A stretch of DNA of 64,000 nt, taken from Adiantum capillus-veneris. Its lineage: Eukaryota > Streptophyta > Polypodiopsida > Polypodiales > Pteridaceae. The notes below the pieces were generated by a model. It was given only the letters and a program-made list of their open reading frames with translations. It was not told where the DNA came from and made no database searches. A program made the position numbers and the translations under genes. Below are positions 30,180 to 40,681 of this stretch, piece by piece. How positions within the stretch are numbered: position 1 is the first letter of the stretch; the number at the start of each line of letters is the position of its first letter. Where the stretch lies: assembly GCA_014529385.2 (NCBI GenBank), contig CM043970.1, forward strand, positions 49,717,898-49,781,897, given 5' to 3'.

Positions 30180-33100
30180 ATTGGACCGTCTTCCGTTTGC
30201 CCTTTGACCTGGAGGGTGCCTGAGAAGTCCCAGTACCAGCATTCTCCTTCTGAATCAGTCGGTAAATGGCCTCATGCTCAAGCTGATCCCGCCGGTCGAT
30301 GGTCATCTCTACTTCATAAGGCGTGAGGGAATGATAGGTTTTGGTGTCAAGATCTTAGAGTGTACGCCTGCCCTTGCTAAGTCTGGTTCTGGCCAGTGGT
30401 TCTGGACAGCTTATGACAATGCGAAGCAGTATGGATCCATCCTTCTGGAAGAGGCTGATTAGTTTTGACTCAAGCTTCAAAAAGAATCTCAGCCATCTCC
30501 CTGTACTGTGGTGCCAGACCCGGCTTTGCTGCAATGTCTTTTTCAGGCAATTTAGAAGATTCGACTGTAAGTTGTAGCAACTGATTAGTAATCCTGGTCA
30601 ATCCTCTAACTTGAATCTTCCACTGGCCCATACACAGCTGGATCCTATGCATCTCCTCTTTCAGTGCCTGAATATCATTGATTTGGAGAGCATCACTGAA
30701 CATCGTTTGCCAAGTCTTCCATTCCACAGTCGATCGCTCATACCAATCCTGAAGCTCATCAGTGATTTTGAAGTATGTAAGGCGATCGGCTAGTTCTGGA
30801 TGTTGAGGATACAGTGCTTGAAAGAATCTTGGCAGCTCTATTTCTCTTGCTGGAAGCATACAAGAGAACTGGAGAATCAGGCACAAATTCTAAGAAATTG
30901 AGAACAGCCTGGTTCTCTTGTTGCATCATCTTTCTGGTGATTCTCACTAGCTAGAACAATATTCGGAGAGCAGTTGCCTGTGCTCCGACTGACATTCTAG
31001 TATGAGGTCCTTTGCTAGTGGTTGTCTGGTCCTCAAGAATGGCTTTGACTCTTGATCCAAAACACCTCTGGCAGTTTGCATTTGCACCAAAACTTCCTTG
31101 AGTTGTACCCTAACATCCTTCATACATCGGTAAGTTGGTTTGTTACCCAGCAGAAGTTCTAGTTCCAGGGCAAGGGAGCGACAATCTGCAGTAGACTGCC
31201 TTTGCAAGTGCGGTTTTGCCACTCTCTCATCAGCATTGAGTATCCATTCAGGAACTCGTTCCAGCAGCTGGACTGTACTAAGATGTGCAGATAAATGGCA
31301 AGCTTCTTTATCATGGAAAGCTGCCGATTTCCAATGTTCCACCATTTCCCTGGCTCCAACATATAGCCTTTGAAATCTTTCCAAGTCAGACAAGAGATCA
31401 TCATCCTCCAGATACCGTCTGGTTATGGAGGCATGTTGATGTCTCAATTGCCTATTCAAGGTAATGAGCTGCAGTGAATGTTGATGATCAACAACTGGTC
31501 CCTCATCCTGCACTTTCATTTTCCCTTTAGCATCTCTGCTGAGTTGGGACTGATCAGTTGGCTGATTCCCAGGGTGACTGGGCTGCTGCTCTTCAGTCTG
31601 TTGTTTACCCGACTGATGCCCTTCATTCTGTCCTTCCTGCTGGCCCTCATTCTGGCCTGGCTGGTCTGGCTGTGACTGGCCTTCTTCAGTTGGCCCTGTA
31701 CCACCAGTACCAGGTCCTGGGGGTGGAGATGGTGGTGGGGCATCATCATCATCATTTGTATGCCCTGCTTCTTGATCATCCTCCTCCTGATCAACTTCAT
31801 CTTCCTAGTCTTCTTCTTCCTCATCCGGAGAAGTCTACTGCTCAATATAATCTAATATAGCTTGATTCATCAGAGCAGTATTATACTCAATCACCTTGCC
31901 CTGCAAATCACTCTGCATAATTTCCATCAAGGACTTCAAATTCTCTAAATTAAAAATAGCATTGCCCGATGGATTTAGAATTTCAGCCAAGCTGCTATAG
32001 ATGTATCTTTCAGTCAGAGAGGCCTTCAGAGCTGTATGGTGCATTAACAGGTTTTTGAATTCTGCCCGCTTCATCCTGAGCATTGTTTCAGCCCGCTCTG
32101 CAGCTCTTAGTGCTTCATTTCGTTGATTCTTGATGATCATTATTTCAGATTCAGCCTTAGCTAACTTTTTGTTTAACAACTCATTAGTCCTTTCTGAATG
32201 AGCTTCCAATACCCTGTGTTGTATGTTCTGCTCCTCCCGGGCTTTCTGGAGCTTTTCAATATGATCTTGTGCCTTCGTCAAGTCAGCTTTAAGCTTTTTG
32301 ACTTCATCTTCTGATCCAGCAGCCTCCATCAGTTGTCCCATACAACTGACAATGGTATTCCAAGAAGACTGTATGAGGACTGAACATCTGTCTTTGACTG
32401 TGGTTGGATCAGAATTAGCAGGCTCATATATTTTCACTGGAGCTATGTAGGGTAAAGTTGCATAATCAACTTTGCGTAGCAGAAGATGCCCTTTCAATTG
32501 TTTAGTCTGCATTTGCTGCAACTTGTCCAGTTTTACCAGTTGCAGAATGTTTCCAGTATTTGGAGTAGGAACTCCACCTGGAAGAGTCGAGGAAGCTGGA
32601 CCTTTCCCCTTGTCCATTTGGCTCTTGCTTTTGTCCCCTAACTGGTCTGCTATCTTCTCAGAAGTGGCTGGCTTGGCCTGATCTTTTCCAGAACCAGTAG
32701 CAACTGCACTTTGTGCTACTGACTCGTTAGGCACCGTCTTCTGAGCAGATTGCTGCTCTGTCTTGCTCACTACAGCTTTCTTAGTATTTACTGTCTTGAC
32801 CTGGCTTTCTATCTGCTTCAAAAACTCACTACTCTATGTCAGTGTAGTCTTTGGCTTCTTTGAACTGCCAGCCTGTTCTGCAGTTGCTTTCCTTTCCAGG
32901 TCTGTTGAAATAGTTTGACTGTCCGTTTCTTCGTCGTCTGAGGACAACTCAATGTTCTTCGGCTCAGAAATTGGCTTCTCACTCCAAGCCTTCTTTACCT
33001 GCTCATTAACATCTGCAGCAGTAGCCCAATAAAGGAATTGCCAAACATACCAAGCTTTGAAAACATTTTGAGATTTTAGCTTGGCAGTTTGCTGGAGTAC

Positions 33101-34123
33101 ATTGTGCGAGAGAATTTGACAAAGGTTAATAGGAACCTGTGGATCCAATATCTTGGCCAACAGCATAGCAAAAAGTTTTTCGGATACATACGTTGGGTTG
33201 TTTTTAAGGCTTACTGCTTCGGCTACAAACCTGTAAGCCGTGGAAGCTTCCAGTCCTGCTACTGGAACTCCTTGACCACTTGCCTTGCGCTTACGTTTAG
33301 CCGCTTCATCCTCCTTCAGAGCTATACTTATCTGCTGTGCAGTTGCCACAGATGGTTTGGGCTCGTTGGGCATTCTGAATGCAAAAGCTATGGTTTCTGA
33401 TGTCACCGACACGTTCCTACCATTTATCATGGCACTGCCATCTTCAGCGTCGAAAGAATCAAGAACTTGCTTGATGATGTCTGCGTCAAAAGCAATTCTT
33501 GTAGCTTGCAACACAACTTGAAGATCCCAGAGTTGTAGCAGAGTCATTGCTTGGTCAGTGAATACATAACGCTGGATTTTACTGTGCGGTATAATGGGAA
33601 GGCTTGCCTTTGCAGCAGCAACTATGGCCTGGGTTTCCTCAAGAGACTCCTACATCTTCTCTGAACGTTTCCTTCTACCCATACACTATGAAGACGATGA
33701 CGATGAAACAGACGAAGGAGAAGAAGACTTACTTGTCGTGTCAAAGCCGTTTCCTGGTGTCGGTGGCAAGGCTAGCTGACAGTCAACTGTCTCTTCAGAG
33801 GTCAAGGTTTGCGGCTGTAGCGAAGAAACCTCGGAGCTTGGCGATGGCGAATGGTTAACAGGAGGAAAGTGTCGCGCAGGGGATTTATGAGAAAAAATGC
33901 TAACTCTCCTGAGTGTTATACGTGTTCGCGCCATAAAAGCTCCACCACTCGCCATTCTTAGACTTGTGTGCATCGCTGCTGTTGTGGCAGACATGCATTG
34001 GACAAGACTGCGACCCATCCTTGAAATAATTACTACTGGTGTGCCATCTGACCGTTGGGCGCTTAAAAATTGGAAAATGTGTCCCCACTGATACTGGACT
34101 GATTTCCAGTTTGGCTCGACCAT
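30180..34123 (-). pseudogene. Element G extra 3' ORF: coiled-coil protein, function unknown
   Basis: From the ATG at 34123 one frame stays open to 30950 (about 1,058 codons) except for five TAG codons (33686, 33650, 32834, 31835, 31805). TAG at 30947 and a frame change follow, and similar sequence continues to about 30180. Regions in order: Ser-rich start; a folded-looking part (AMINGRNVSVTSETIAFAFR, NPTYVSEKLFAMLLAKILDP); Gln/Lys/Ser-rich linker; a long coiled coil (VKKLKADLTKAQDHIEKLQK, 32000-32320); acidic and Pro/Gln-rich stretch; and a second helical part (LERFQRLYVGAREMVEHWKS). Position after integrase recalls env-like or additional ORFs of Tat/Athila elements. No signal peptide or clear membrane segment was seen. 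Confidence 0.6.
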
Positions 34124-34269
34124 ACTGGTATTGATTCTAAGGTCAGCCTGATCTGGTTCTTTTGGTACTGGTTCTGAAATGGAACTGGTTTCACATGAAA
34201 AAGTCCAAAAGTGTATGATTCTGGTATCTCTTGATCAAAAGTTCCAGTTCCTTAGTACCTTGTTCTTAC

Positions 34270-34669
34270 CCAGTTTCTCTTGCCTCTGAATAATAAAGCT
34301 TGATCTTTGCCCCATTATATACTCATGGCAACAATAATCCAGATAAATCCTTCAGTCTGACTATGCCATTGGAGAAGACCCAATCTACCTCAAATAGTCC
34401 TGCCCAGGAAATCTTCAGGTTTGGCTTCTTTGGACCTAGTCTAGACTGATATAGAAGCACTAAGTCTCCTTTATGGAATTCTCAAACTTTAATTCGGCGA
34501 TCATGCCAGTGCTTCCTTCGTTGTTGAACAATTTCTTGTTCCAACATAGCCCGTTGCCTGAGTTCATCTATTTGCATCAGTTCATCTAGCCGTTTTTTAA
34601 GATTATGGTTGAAGTCTAAACCATACTTCACAGCCATTCTCAGACTTGGGATCACAAACTCCATAGGAA
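34270..34669 (-). pseudogene. Element G integrase C-terminal part
   Basis: The sequence continues the integrase broken at 43786: VPMEFVIPSLRMAVKYGLDF, then NLKKRLDELMQIDELRQRAM and FHKGDLVLLYQSRLGPKKPN, a usual Gypsy integrase tail (G-D-L-V-L). Stops occur near 34490 and 34310. There is no chromodomain. Confidence 0.8.
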
Positions 34670-34677
34670 CCACAGCT
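34670..34677. repeat. 8-bp target site duplication of DNA transposon (left)
   Basis: CCACAGCT matches CCACAGCT at 43786-43793. Removing the transposon plus one copy restores the integrase reading YGTGAV-VPMEFVIP. Confidence 0.92.
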
Positions 34678-34694
34678 CCCGGGGGATTCACTAT
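34678..34694 (+). repeat. Left terminal inverted repeat
   Basis: CCCGGGGGATTCACTAT, 17 of 17 bases inverted at 43769-43785. Confidence 0.93.
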
Positions 34695-34727
34695 GGATTT
34701 TCGTATGGTAACACGTGAGTGTACAAG

Positions 34728-34843
34728 AGGGGGGTTTTTAGAGGTCAGACATAAGCGTATACAATAGGGGTAGCCCCCCATTATTTCATGCTCGTACCGT
34801 ATGCATAAGGGAGGGGGGGGCCTACCCCGTGGGGGGGGGGGGG
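34728..34843. repeat. Left subterminal G-run motifs
   Basis: AGGGGGGT at 34728-34735, ATAGGGGTAGCCCCCCA near 34764 and a 14-G run at 34830-34843, interspersed with CGTAT words. AGGGGGGT recurs at the other end of the transposon (43639, 43685, 43719). Such subterminal motifs often bind transposase. Confidence 0.55.
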
Positions 34844-35396
34844 ATATTAAGTGGTTATGCCATTAGACACATACCCTAACAAGACAATTAAAGAATCTTT
34901 CACATGAGGGTGTTCTTGGTATTTCAAAGAGTTAATTCACTCCACTAGCAAACTAAGATAGCTATATCAATGAGAAAATATGGTACCTCCCTGTCCTTTC
35001 CCTTAGCTAACATCTTAAAGACTAGTTCAACAAGCTTCTAGATTTGTTGGGGTTAATGCTACCATAAACTTGACTAATCTTCTTCTATGTAGTCAGTAGG
35101 CATCAATATCTTGGACATTCAAATCCTCATTAGCCTCTTCAACATCATCATCATCAATACCACCGTCTGCATAGCCCGTGTCTCCACATCTGCACCCTCA
35201 TTTTATTTATTGTTTTCTTCTTACACATCGTCCAAGTCACTCTTCTCTTCTTCTTCTTCTATGCAAACTCAGTAGCAACACCAATGGCATGATCAAGAGC
35301 TTCTCCTGCACCCACGATACCAGCTTTACAACCATCATTGTAATCTATAATAAGTTTCCCAATCTTTGCCAATCAGCGGATGCAAGTTGAGGGTGT

Positions 35397-35700
35397 GTCT
35401 CCAGATGCAATGTTGTCTCATGGAGTGCATTGATTGGAGGATATGTCCAACAAGGTTAGGGAGATTGTTTGTCTCTTTGTGGGTGCCTTGGTCGTCATGT
35501 ATGCCAAACGTGATGCACTTCATAAAGCACAGAACGTGTTTGAGGAGCTTCCTATCGGGGATGTCATCTCTTGAAATGCACCTATTGCGGGGATATGCAC
35601 AACTTGGGGAGGTCCACGGAATGGAGGCAAGGGTGGCAAGCATGGGGTTTCCCCTATTCCCCGGAGATGCAACCACTTTCGCTTGCATATCGACAACATG
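35397..35700 (+). pseudogene. PPR protein gene fragment in the transposon
   Basis: The + strand encodes NVVSWSALIGGYVQQG (35407-35453), ALVVMYAKRDALHKAQNVFE (about 35486-35545), ELPIGDVIS-stop-NAPIAG and YAQLGEVHGMEARVASMGF in shifted frames. The pattern V-V-S-W-x-A-L-I-x-G-Y and M-Y-A-K-x-x-x-L-x-K-A-x-x-V-F is typical of PLS-type pentatricopeptide proteins, which bind organelle RNA. The stop is a TGA in place of the conserved Trp TGG. Only about two repeats remain. Confidence 0.8.
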
Positions 35701-36019
35701 GCAAATACCCAAAAAGTTATCTGCAAAGACGCATGTCGGCAATTGTCACAACCGTCACACACACATACACATGTATCGGTGGTAAGAGCGAGCGAGAGCT
35801 AGTAGATGTAACTTTGAGTAGTACCCTTTTTGGCATGGGCGACACTGAAAGTAAGAGCTGAGTCGCACCCTGTGCGAATGGGGGGAGTGGGATGAAGCAA
35901 TTACCCAAGCTTAGTAAAGCCGCTTTCTCTGCCTCGGTTGTAGAAGCCTTGCTACAATTCTATTAGAGCTATGAGAAAGGGAGGGGATACGCTATATTTC
36001 TGCAGACTCTCGCTTCTCC

Positions 36020-36400
36020 TTGTTTCTCGAACCATCTCGCCCTGCACCCCTCCCACAAATGGAGAACCTTGGGAAAGGGTTTTAGAGCCGAGTCGCACAC
36101 AGTGTGAGTAGGGGCAGTGGGGGGAAGAGAGGGATTCAGGTCGCACCCAGCGGTAGAATATCAAAGGTCGAAATTGATAGAAAATGTTGGGCCATTTTGA
36201 TTGGGCGAGATGGTTCGAGAAACAAGGATAACTTGCACCCCTCCCACAAATGGAGAAACCTTGGGAAAGGGTTTTAGAGCCGAGTCGCACACAGTGTGAG
36301 TAGGGGCAGTGGGGGGAAGAGAGGGATTCAGGTCGCACCCAGCGATAGAATATCAAAGGTCGAAATTGATAGAAAATATTGGGCCATTTTGATTAGTTCT
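36020..36400. repeat. Tandem duplication of about 190 bp with inverted 26-mer
   Basis: CACCCCTCCCACAAATGGAG begins two near-identical copies (36046 and 36237) that run through CATTTTGATT. CCTTGTTTCTCGAACCATCT at about 36018 appears inverted as AGATGGTTCGAGAAACAAGG at about 36209, bracketing the first copy. Confidence 0.85.
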
Positions 36401-36491
36401 CCTCTCCTTGCCCTACGTAGACTGACGCATTGTCAGTGTTTCTCCATCGCTGGACCCCTACTCCCGCGCAAGCACAGTTTCTCTCTTTGAG

Positions 36492-36493
<2 letters not shown>

Positions 36494-36525
<32 letters not shown>

Positions 36526-36562
36526 GCATGCACGCGCACGCATACACACACACACACAATAA
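36494..36562. repeat. (TC)n(AC)n microsatellite
   Basis: TC dinucleotides pass into CA/CACG-rich repeats, about 29 bp before the Ile-tRNA synthetase start codon. Confidence 0.9.
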
Positions 36563-36590
36563 AATTTGTGCTGCGAGTAGCAGCATCGCG

Positions 36591-36930
36591 ATGGAGGACG
36601 TGTGTGAGGGCAAGGACTTCAACTTTCCGCTACAGGAGGAGAAGGTCCTAGCCCTTTGGAAGAAGTTGGATGCATTCAAAAGATAGTTGGAGCTGTCTGA
36701 GGGCAAGCCCGAGTACATCTTTTATGATGGACCGCCCTTTGCAATAGGTCTCCCACATTATGGACACATTCTAGCTGGGACAATAAAGGATATTGTTACA
36801 TGGTTTCAAACAGCAAATGGCTGCCATGTGACTCGCCGGTTTGGCTGGGACTGCTATGGACTCCCAGTTGAGTTTGAAATCAACCAAAAGCTTAACATCA
36901 AGAGCACCAAGGATGTGCTGAAACGGTTTG
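36591..36930 (+). pseudogene. Cytosolic isoleucyl-tRNA synthetase N-terminal fragment
   Basis: The ATG at 36591 starts MEDVCEGKDFNFPLQEEKVL. After a TAG at 36684-36686 the frame continues with [20 protein letters not shown] and [18 protein letters not shown] at about 36753-36764 is the class I synthetase HIGH signature for ATP binding. [20 protein letters not shown] matches the next conserved block, with CYGLP where CHGLP is usual. Only about 115 of more than 1,000 residues are present; editing domain and KMSKS loop are absent. Similarity ends at LKRFD, where the DUF1639 piece begins. Confidence 0.9.
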
Positions 36931-37648
36931 ATCTTGTGTGGATCTTGTGCGCGAAAACGGTTTGATCAATAAGCCAGTAAATGGATCTGATCAGACCAGT
37001 GGGTTTGACTCTACAAGGCCAATTCTGGATGCTAAGGAGAGGGCATCCTCTCTCCAGAAGAGGTGTGCTGATTATGGCAATGGCAGGCAACAACAGAGAA
37101 TCGAGGGATCGGATCTAGCTACGACAAACAATGGTCTTGGCAATTGTGTCGAGCATGTCACTGTTATGTACCACACCACTAATGGGACTGGTGTTATGTG
37201 TGAGAGCAATGGTCTAGATTGCAACAAGACTAAGGCTGAATGGCCTCGGATATCCGTTAGCCTTTCCCGGAAAGAGAAGGAGGAGGATTTTTTTCTTTTT
37301 AAAGGCTCAAAACTTCCACAGCGGCCTAAGAAACGGCTCAAAGTGGTGGAGAAGGCTCTCTTGGTAAGGCATCTTGCCAGTTAGAATATCTCATCAACAC
37401 TGTTGAGAGTGTGTCTTAACTGTAATTATATCTCCTTGCAGTTTTGCACTCCAAGAAATTGGCTAAGTGATATCTCCCGTGGTCGCTACGATGTGAGAGA
37501 GAAGAAAAGCACAAAGAAGGTATGTCTTTACAAGTCTTGAGAAGCAATTGCTCTATTTTCCTACTTCTTGCTTTAGTTATATGTTTCTTCTTTGCAGAAA
37601 CCTCGAGGTCTCAAGGCTATGGACAGTGCAGAGTCGGACTCAGAATAG
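36931..37648 (+). pseudogene. DUF1639 protein gene, 3' part with two introns
   Basis: Exon 36931-37363 ends EWPRISVSLSRKEKEEDFFL then FKGSKLPQRPKKRLKVVEKA. Intron 37364-37441 (GTAAGG...TTGCAG). Exon 37442-37519 encodes FCTPRNWLSDISRGRYDVRE. Intron 37520-37597 (GTATGT...TTGCAG). Exon 37598-37648 encodes KPRGLKAMDSAESDSE and a TAG stop. These are the conserved C-terminal blocks of the plant-specific DUF1639 family, whose function is not established. Splice sites and frame across all three exons look intact. The 5' part is replaced by the synthetase fragment. Confidence 0.88.
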
Positions 37649-38746
37649 CTTTTGAAATTCAATAAGTGTTTTCAGCACAAAGAAGAGGTTTTATATTGGA
37701 GGAATGTATGGTGTCTCAAGCATGACTTTTGGGGTCGCACTCTTTGTAATGTTCTACCTTATGGATGGATGCACCCTCATGTAAAGTTGTGGTTGCATTT
37801 GTCCTCTTCTTCATGTACTCATCCCAGTGATCTGTAGAGCTGTCAGCATGTCTAGCCATGTTGATTCTGCTATTCTTGCATGACAGGCAGCTAGAGTCAG
37901 TAAGCTGAAGGCTAGGCTACCTATGCCTTCCTTTTAGTGGCACACACAACCAGGGTGCCACTAGGTATATTGAGAAATTGGAGCATTCTCTTGTAAAGTT
38001 GAAGACAAAATCAGAGACACCTAGAATGGGTACTGCTCTGATAAATTTTGTTCATGATGTGAAACTGAATTATATATGATGGTTATAATCATACTGGCTT
38101 CAAAGCCAACGCATTTTATCAAATTTGTGGCCTTCTTGGTTTTACATAGTTCAAAAAATGAAGATTCATAATCCATGAAATAAATCTGTAGCTCATAGCT
38201 AGTTTGCAAGAGCCTACATGTAGAGATCAAGGACTTATAATGAGTTTTAGGCTTTTGCTATCCCATCGAGTTCTCTGTGATTCTTCCTTTCTTCATGTAT
38301 GGAGGAAGCTTTACTTATGGGCCATATGTGGTTTTATGTTTTACAATTGGCAAGCCTTGTGATGCTTTTCAGAGAGATTGCTACGGAGTAATGGAAAGCG
38401 AGTTTGGACAACTATTGTAAGTGATTGAACATTATGCTCAACAACATTATGCTCAACAAATAGATGTGCTCGGTGCTTGATCAATCTGTTTACTTTTCAG
38501 GTTCCTGCTTGATAAAACATCTGGTACACTGAATGCAAGGCGATTGCTCTGACGAGGTCAAGCAAGGTTCAGATGGTATTGGGGATACAACTGCAATACA
38601 TATTGTAGGCTTGGAGGGGCTTTTGCATCGATAAGGTCTTTCTCTATGAGGTATGTTACGTGTTGTTACTGGAAATGGTCGGATGACTTGTTTCTCACTC
38701 GGTAAAAGTTTGGATTGAAGACAAGTTTTCTATTGCATTTTGAGGC
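37649..38746 (+). other. Exon-like stretches of unknown origin in the transposon
   Basis: GATRYIEKLEHSLVKLKTKS (about 37957-38020) and DAFQRDCYGVMESEFGQLL followed by GTAAGTGATT (about 38358-38420) look like coding pieces, the second with a splice donor. Pyrimidine-AG acceptor-like sequence precedes GTTCCTGCTT at about 38500. I do not recognise the parent gene or genes. All lie on the same + strand as the identified fragments. Confidence 0.4.
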
Positions 38747-38829
38747 ATGACACACAAGGTACTCATCAGCTGTTTGCACAAAGCTAGCTTCAGTGTTGCT
38801 GTGTATCAGTATATTACCCTCTGCAACAC

Positions 38830-38970
38830 AGTTGTCAATACTAGGTCATTGGTATTTGAGGGTAGCAACCTCATTCGTCCCTTTCTCTTATTTGTACATT
38901 TGTCAATACTAGGTCATTGGTATTTAAGGGTAGCAACCTCATTCGTCCCTTTCTCTTATTTGTACATTTC
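38830..38970. repeat. Tandem duplication, about 68 bp x 2
   Basis: TGTCAATACTAGGTCATTGG with GGGTAGCAACCTCATTCGTC occurs twice in succession, starting near 38833 and 38901. Confidence 0.9.
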
Positions 38971-39343
38971 TTTTTTCTTTGCTTTTTATTCCTGTGTTAT
39001 CCCCTCTAGAAAAATTGTCGTCAGCCTACCTCAATGAACAGATGAGGTGGATTCCTTGTGATTCGGTCTTCTTGGCTTGTTGAATCAATGTTGATAGCAG
39101 TTGCAATAGAAAGAAGGTAAGGATTATACATTCTGTGCTTCAGTGACACGAATGCAGGGGAAGGTGGGTGATTGGTCTGACGGGGTGGTTGGTAGTGGCT
39201 ACAACAGAAAGTACAAGATTTTACATCCGCTCTCCAGACTGGAGTATTTTCCATTATTTCAACTAATCTATTCTTGTAAATTAGCTCTCGAGTCTCCATC
39301 AATGATGTGATTTAGCATGAGCCTTCGGTGCTAATTGGTGAGT

Positions 39344-39449
<106 letters not shown>

Positions 39450-39529
39450 GAGTTTCTGCACACTCTCACAGTAAGGTTTCTTTTGTTTAGTGGGGATGTG
39501 GAAGTATTTTTGCACTGTCGAAGATGTAA

Positions 39530-40681
39530 ATGGCATTTTCTTCCAGTGGTAACTTTTCAGGAGGATTTCCACGAACAGGAATGGTGCGACTAGAAAGGCC
39601 TCCTTCTTTGAACTCCAGCTCATCTCCAACGACTCCCCGCCCTAAGGCCATACCTACGGCGCCTTCGCTAGGCAGGCGAGCAAGTCGGAATGGAAAAGTT
39701 GACAATGGAGGTTGTTACTTTATCATCGAACTGTGCATTTTGCATGACAGAACTTGCATTCTCATTGAGTCAAAAGAAAGAAGGAAAGTACAGTAATAAG
39801 ATTTGATTAGGTTCAATTTTCATTTTTATGTAGTACATTCCTCTTCAAAGATATCTTTTTCATGTCCTTTCGGGGCCTCCTTTCCATCTCTTAAATCTTA
39901 AACTCATGCAAGTCTACGTTCAGTGTCAGGAAGAGTAAGAGTTGTTGTGCGACTTAGGCCCAGGAACTCTGAGGAGCTAAAAAATGATGCTGATTTTACT
40001 GATTATGTGGAGTTGATGCCAGAGGTCTTCTTCTCATTCCCTACCTTGTTGCTTCATGGGAAACTTTACCGGCATTAGCTCAAGACAAGTTCTATATTGT
40101 GCCAATGCCTTGTCTTAATCGATCTGTCTTTTGCACTAGTCACAGCTGAAGCGACTGAAGCTGAGGAAGAATAATTGGGACTGTGAGACGTTCCAGTTGA
40201 TGAGACTCTGAATGAAACTGCTTCTCAAAAACGAGTCTATGAAGTAGTGACAAAGCCTGTGGTTGAGGTCCTTCATTGCCCCCTGCCATTTTCAACCCAT
40301 TTTGTTCAATAGATAGTGTTATAGACAGGGAAATAGAGTCTTTGGGTGCTTGTTCTTCGTGTCTAAAGATATTTGCTTAGATGTTGGTTTGGCTTGTGAT
40401 AGTGGCCTGTTTTGCAAGATATTTTGTATGTTATGTTTAAAACTCTATCTGATTGTATATACTTGGCATCCCTCTTCTTTTTGCTTGCAGAGTGTGCTAG
40501 AGGGGTATAATGGCACTGTCCTGGCATATGGTCAAATAGGCAACAGGTAAAACTTTCTTTCACCCTTGGCAAGCTTGGGGAGGAAGATGATGCCGACCGT
40601 GGAATCATGGTTCGAGCCATGGAGGATATTCTTGCAGATACATATTCTGAGCAAGGTTCAGTAACAGTCTCATATCTGCAG
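39530..40681 (+). pseudogene. Armadillo-repeat kinesin (ARK-type) motor gene fragment
   Basis: Start-like MAFSSSGNFSGGFPRTGMVR (39530 onward) has a Ser/Pro-rich leader. Exon at about 39930-40024 encodes GRVRVVVRLRPRNSEELKND and ADFTDYVELMPE. Exon 40146-40266 (LKRLKLRKNNWDCETFQ, then a frameshift). Exon 40491-40681 (SVLEGYNGTVLAYGQIG; then, shifted, ADRGIMVRAMEDILADTYSE). GT/AG borders flank the exons. The P-loop GQTGTGKT is damaged by an inserted base near 40540. These are the first motor-domain exons of a plant ungrouped kinesin with armadillo repeats. Only about a third of the motor is present. Confidence 0.85.

Noticed and set aside
30950-34123. An alternative genetic code with TAG as a sense codon
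   Set aside because: This is plant nuclear DNA; the DUF1639 fragment ends at TAG where the family ends, and relatives have CAG at mutated sites. Methylcytosine decay is simpler.
36591-36930. A functional or truncated isoform of Ile-tRNA synthetase
   Set aside because: It has a TAG after 31 codons, a changed CHGLP block, and loses similarity after about 115 residues.
39530-40681. A functional kinesin gene
   Set aside because: The P-loop is frameshifted, only the first motor exons are present, and the locus lies inside a transposon with unrelated gene pieces.
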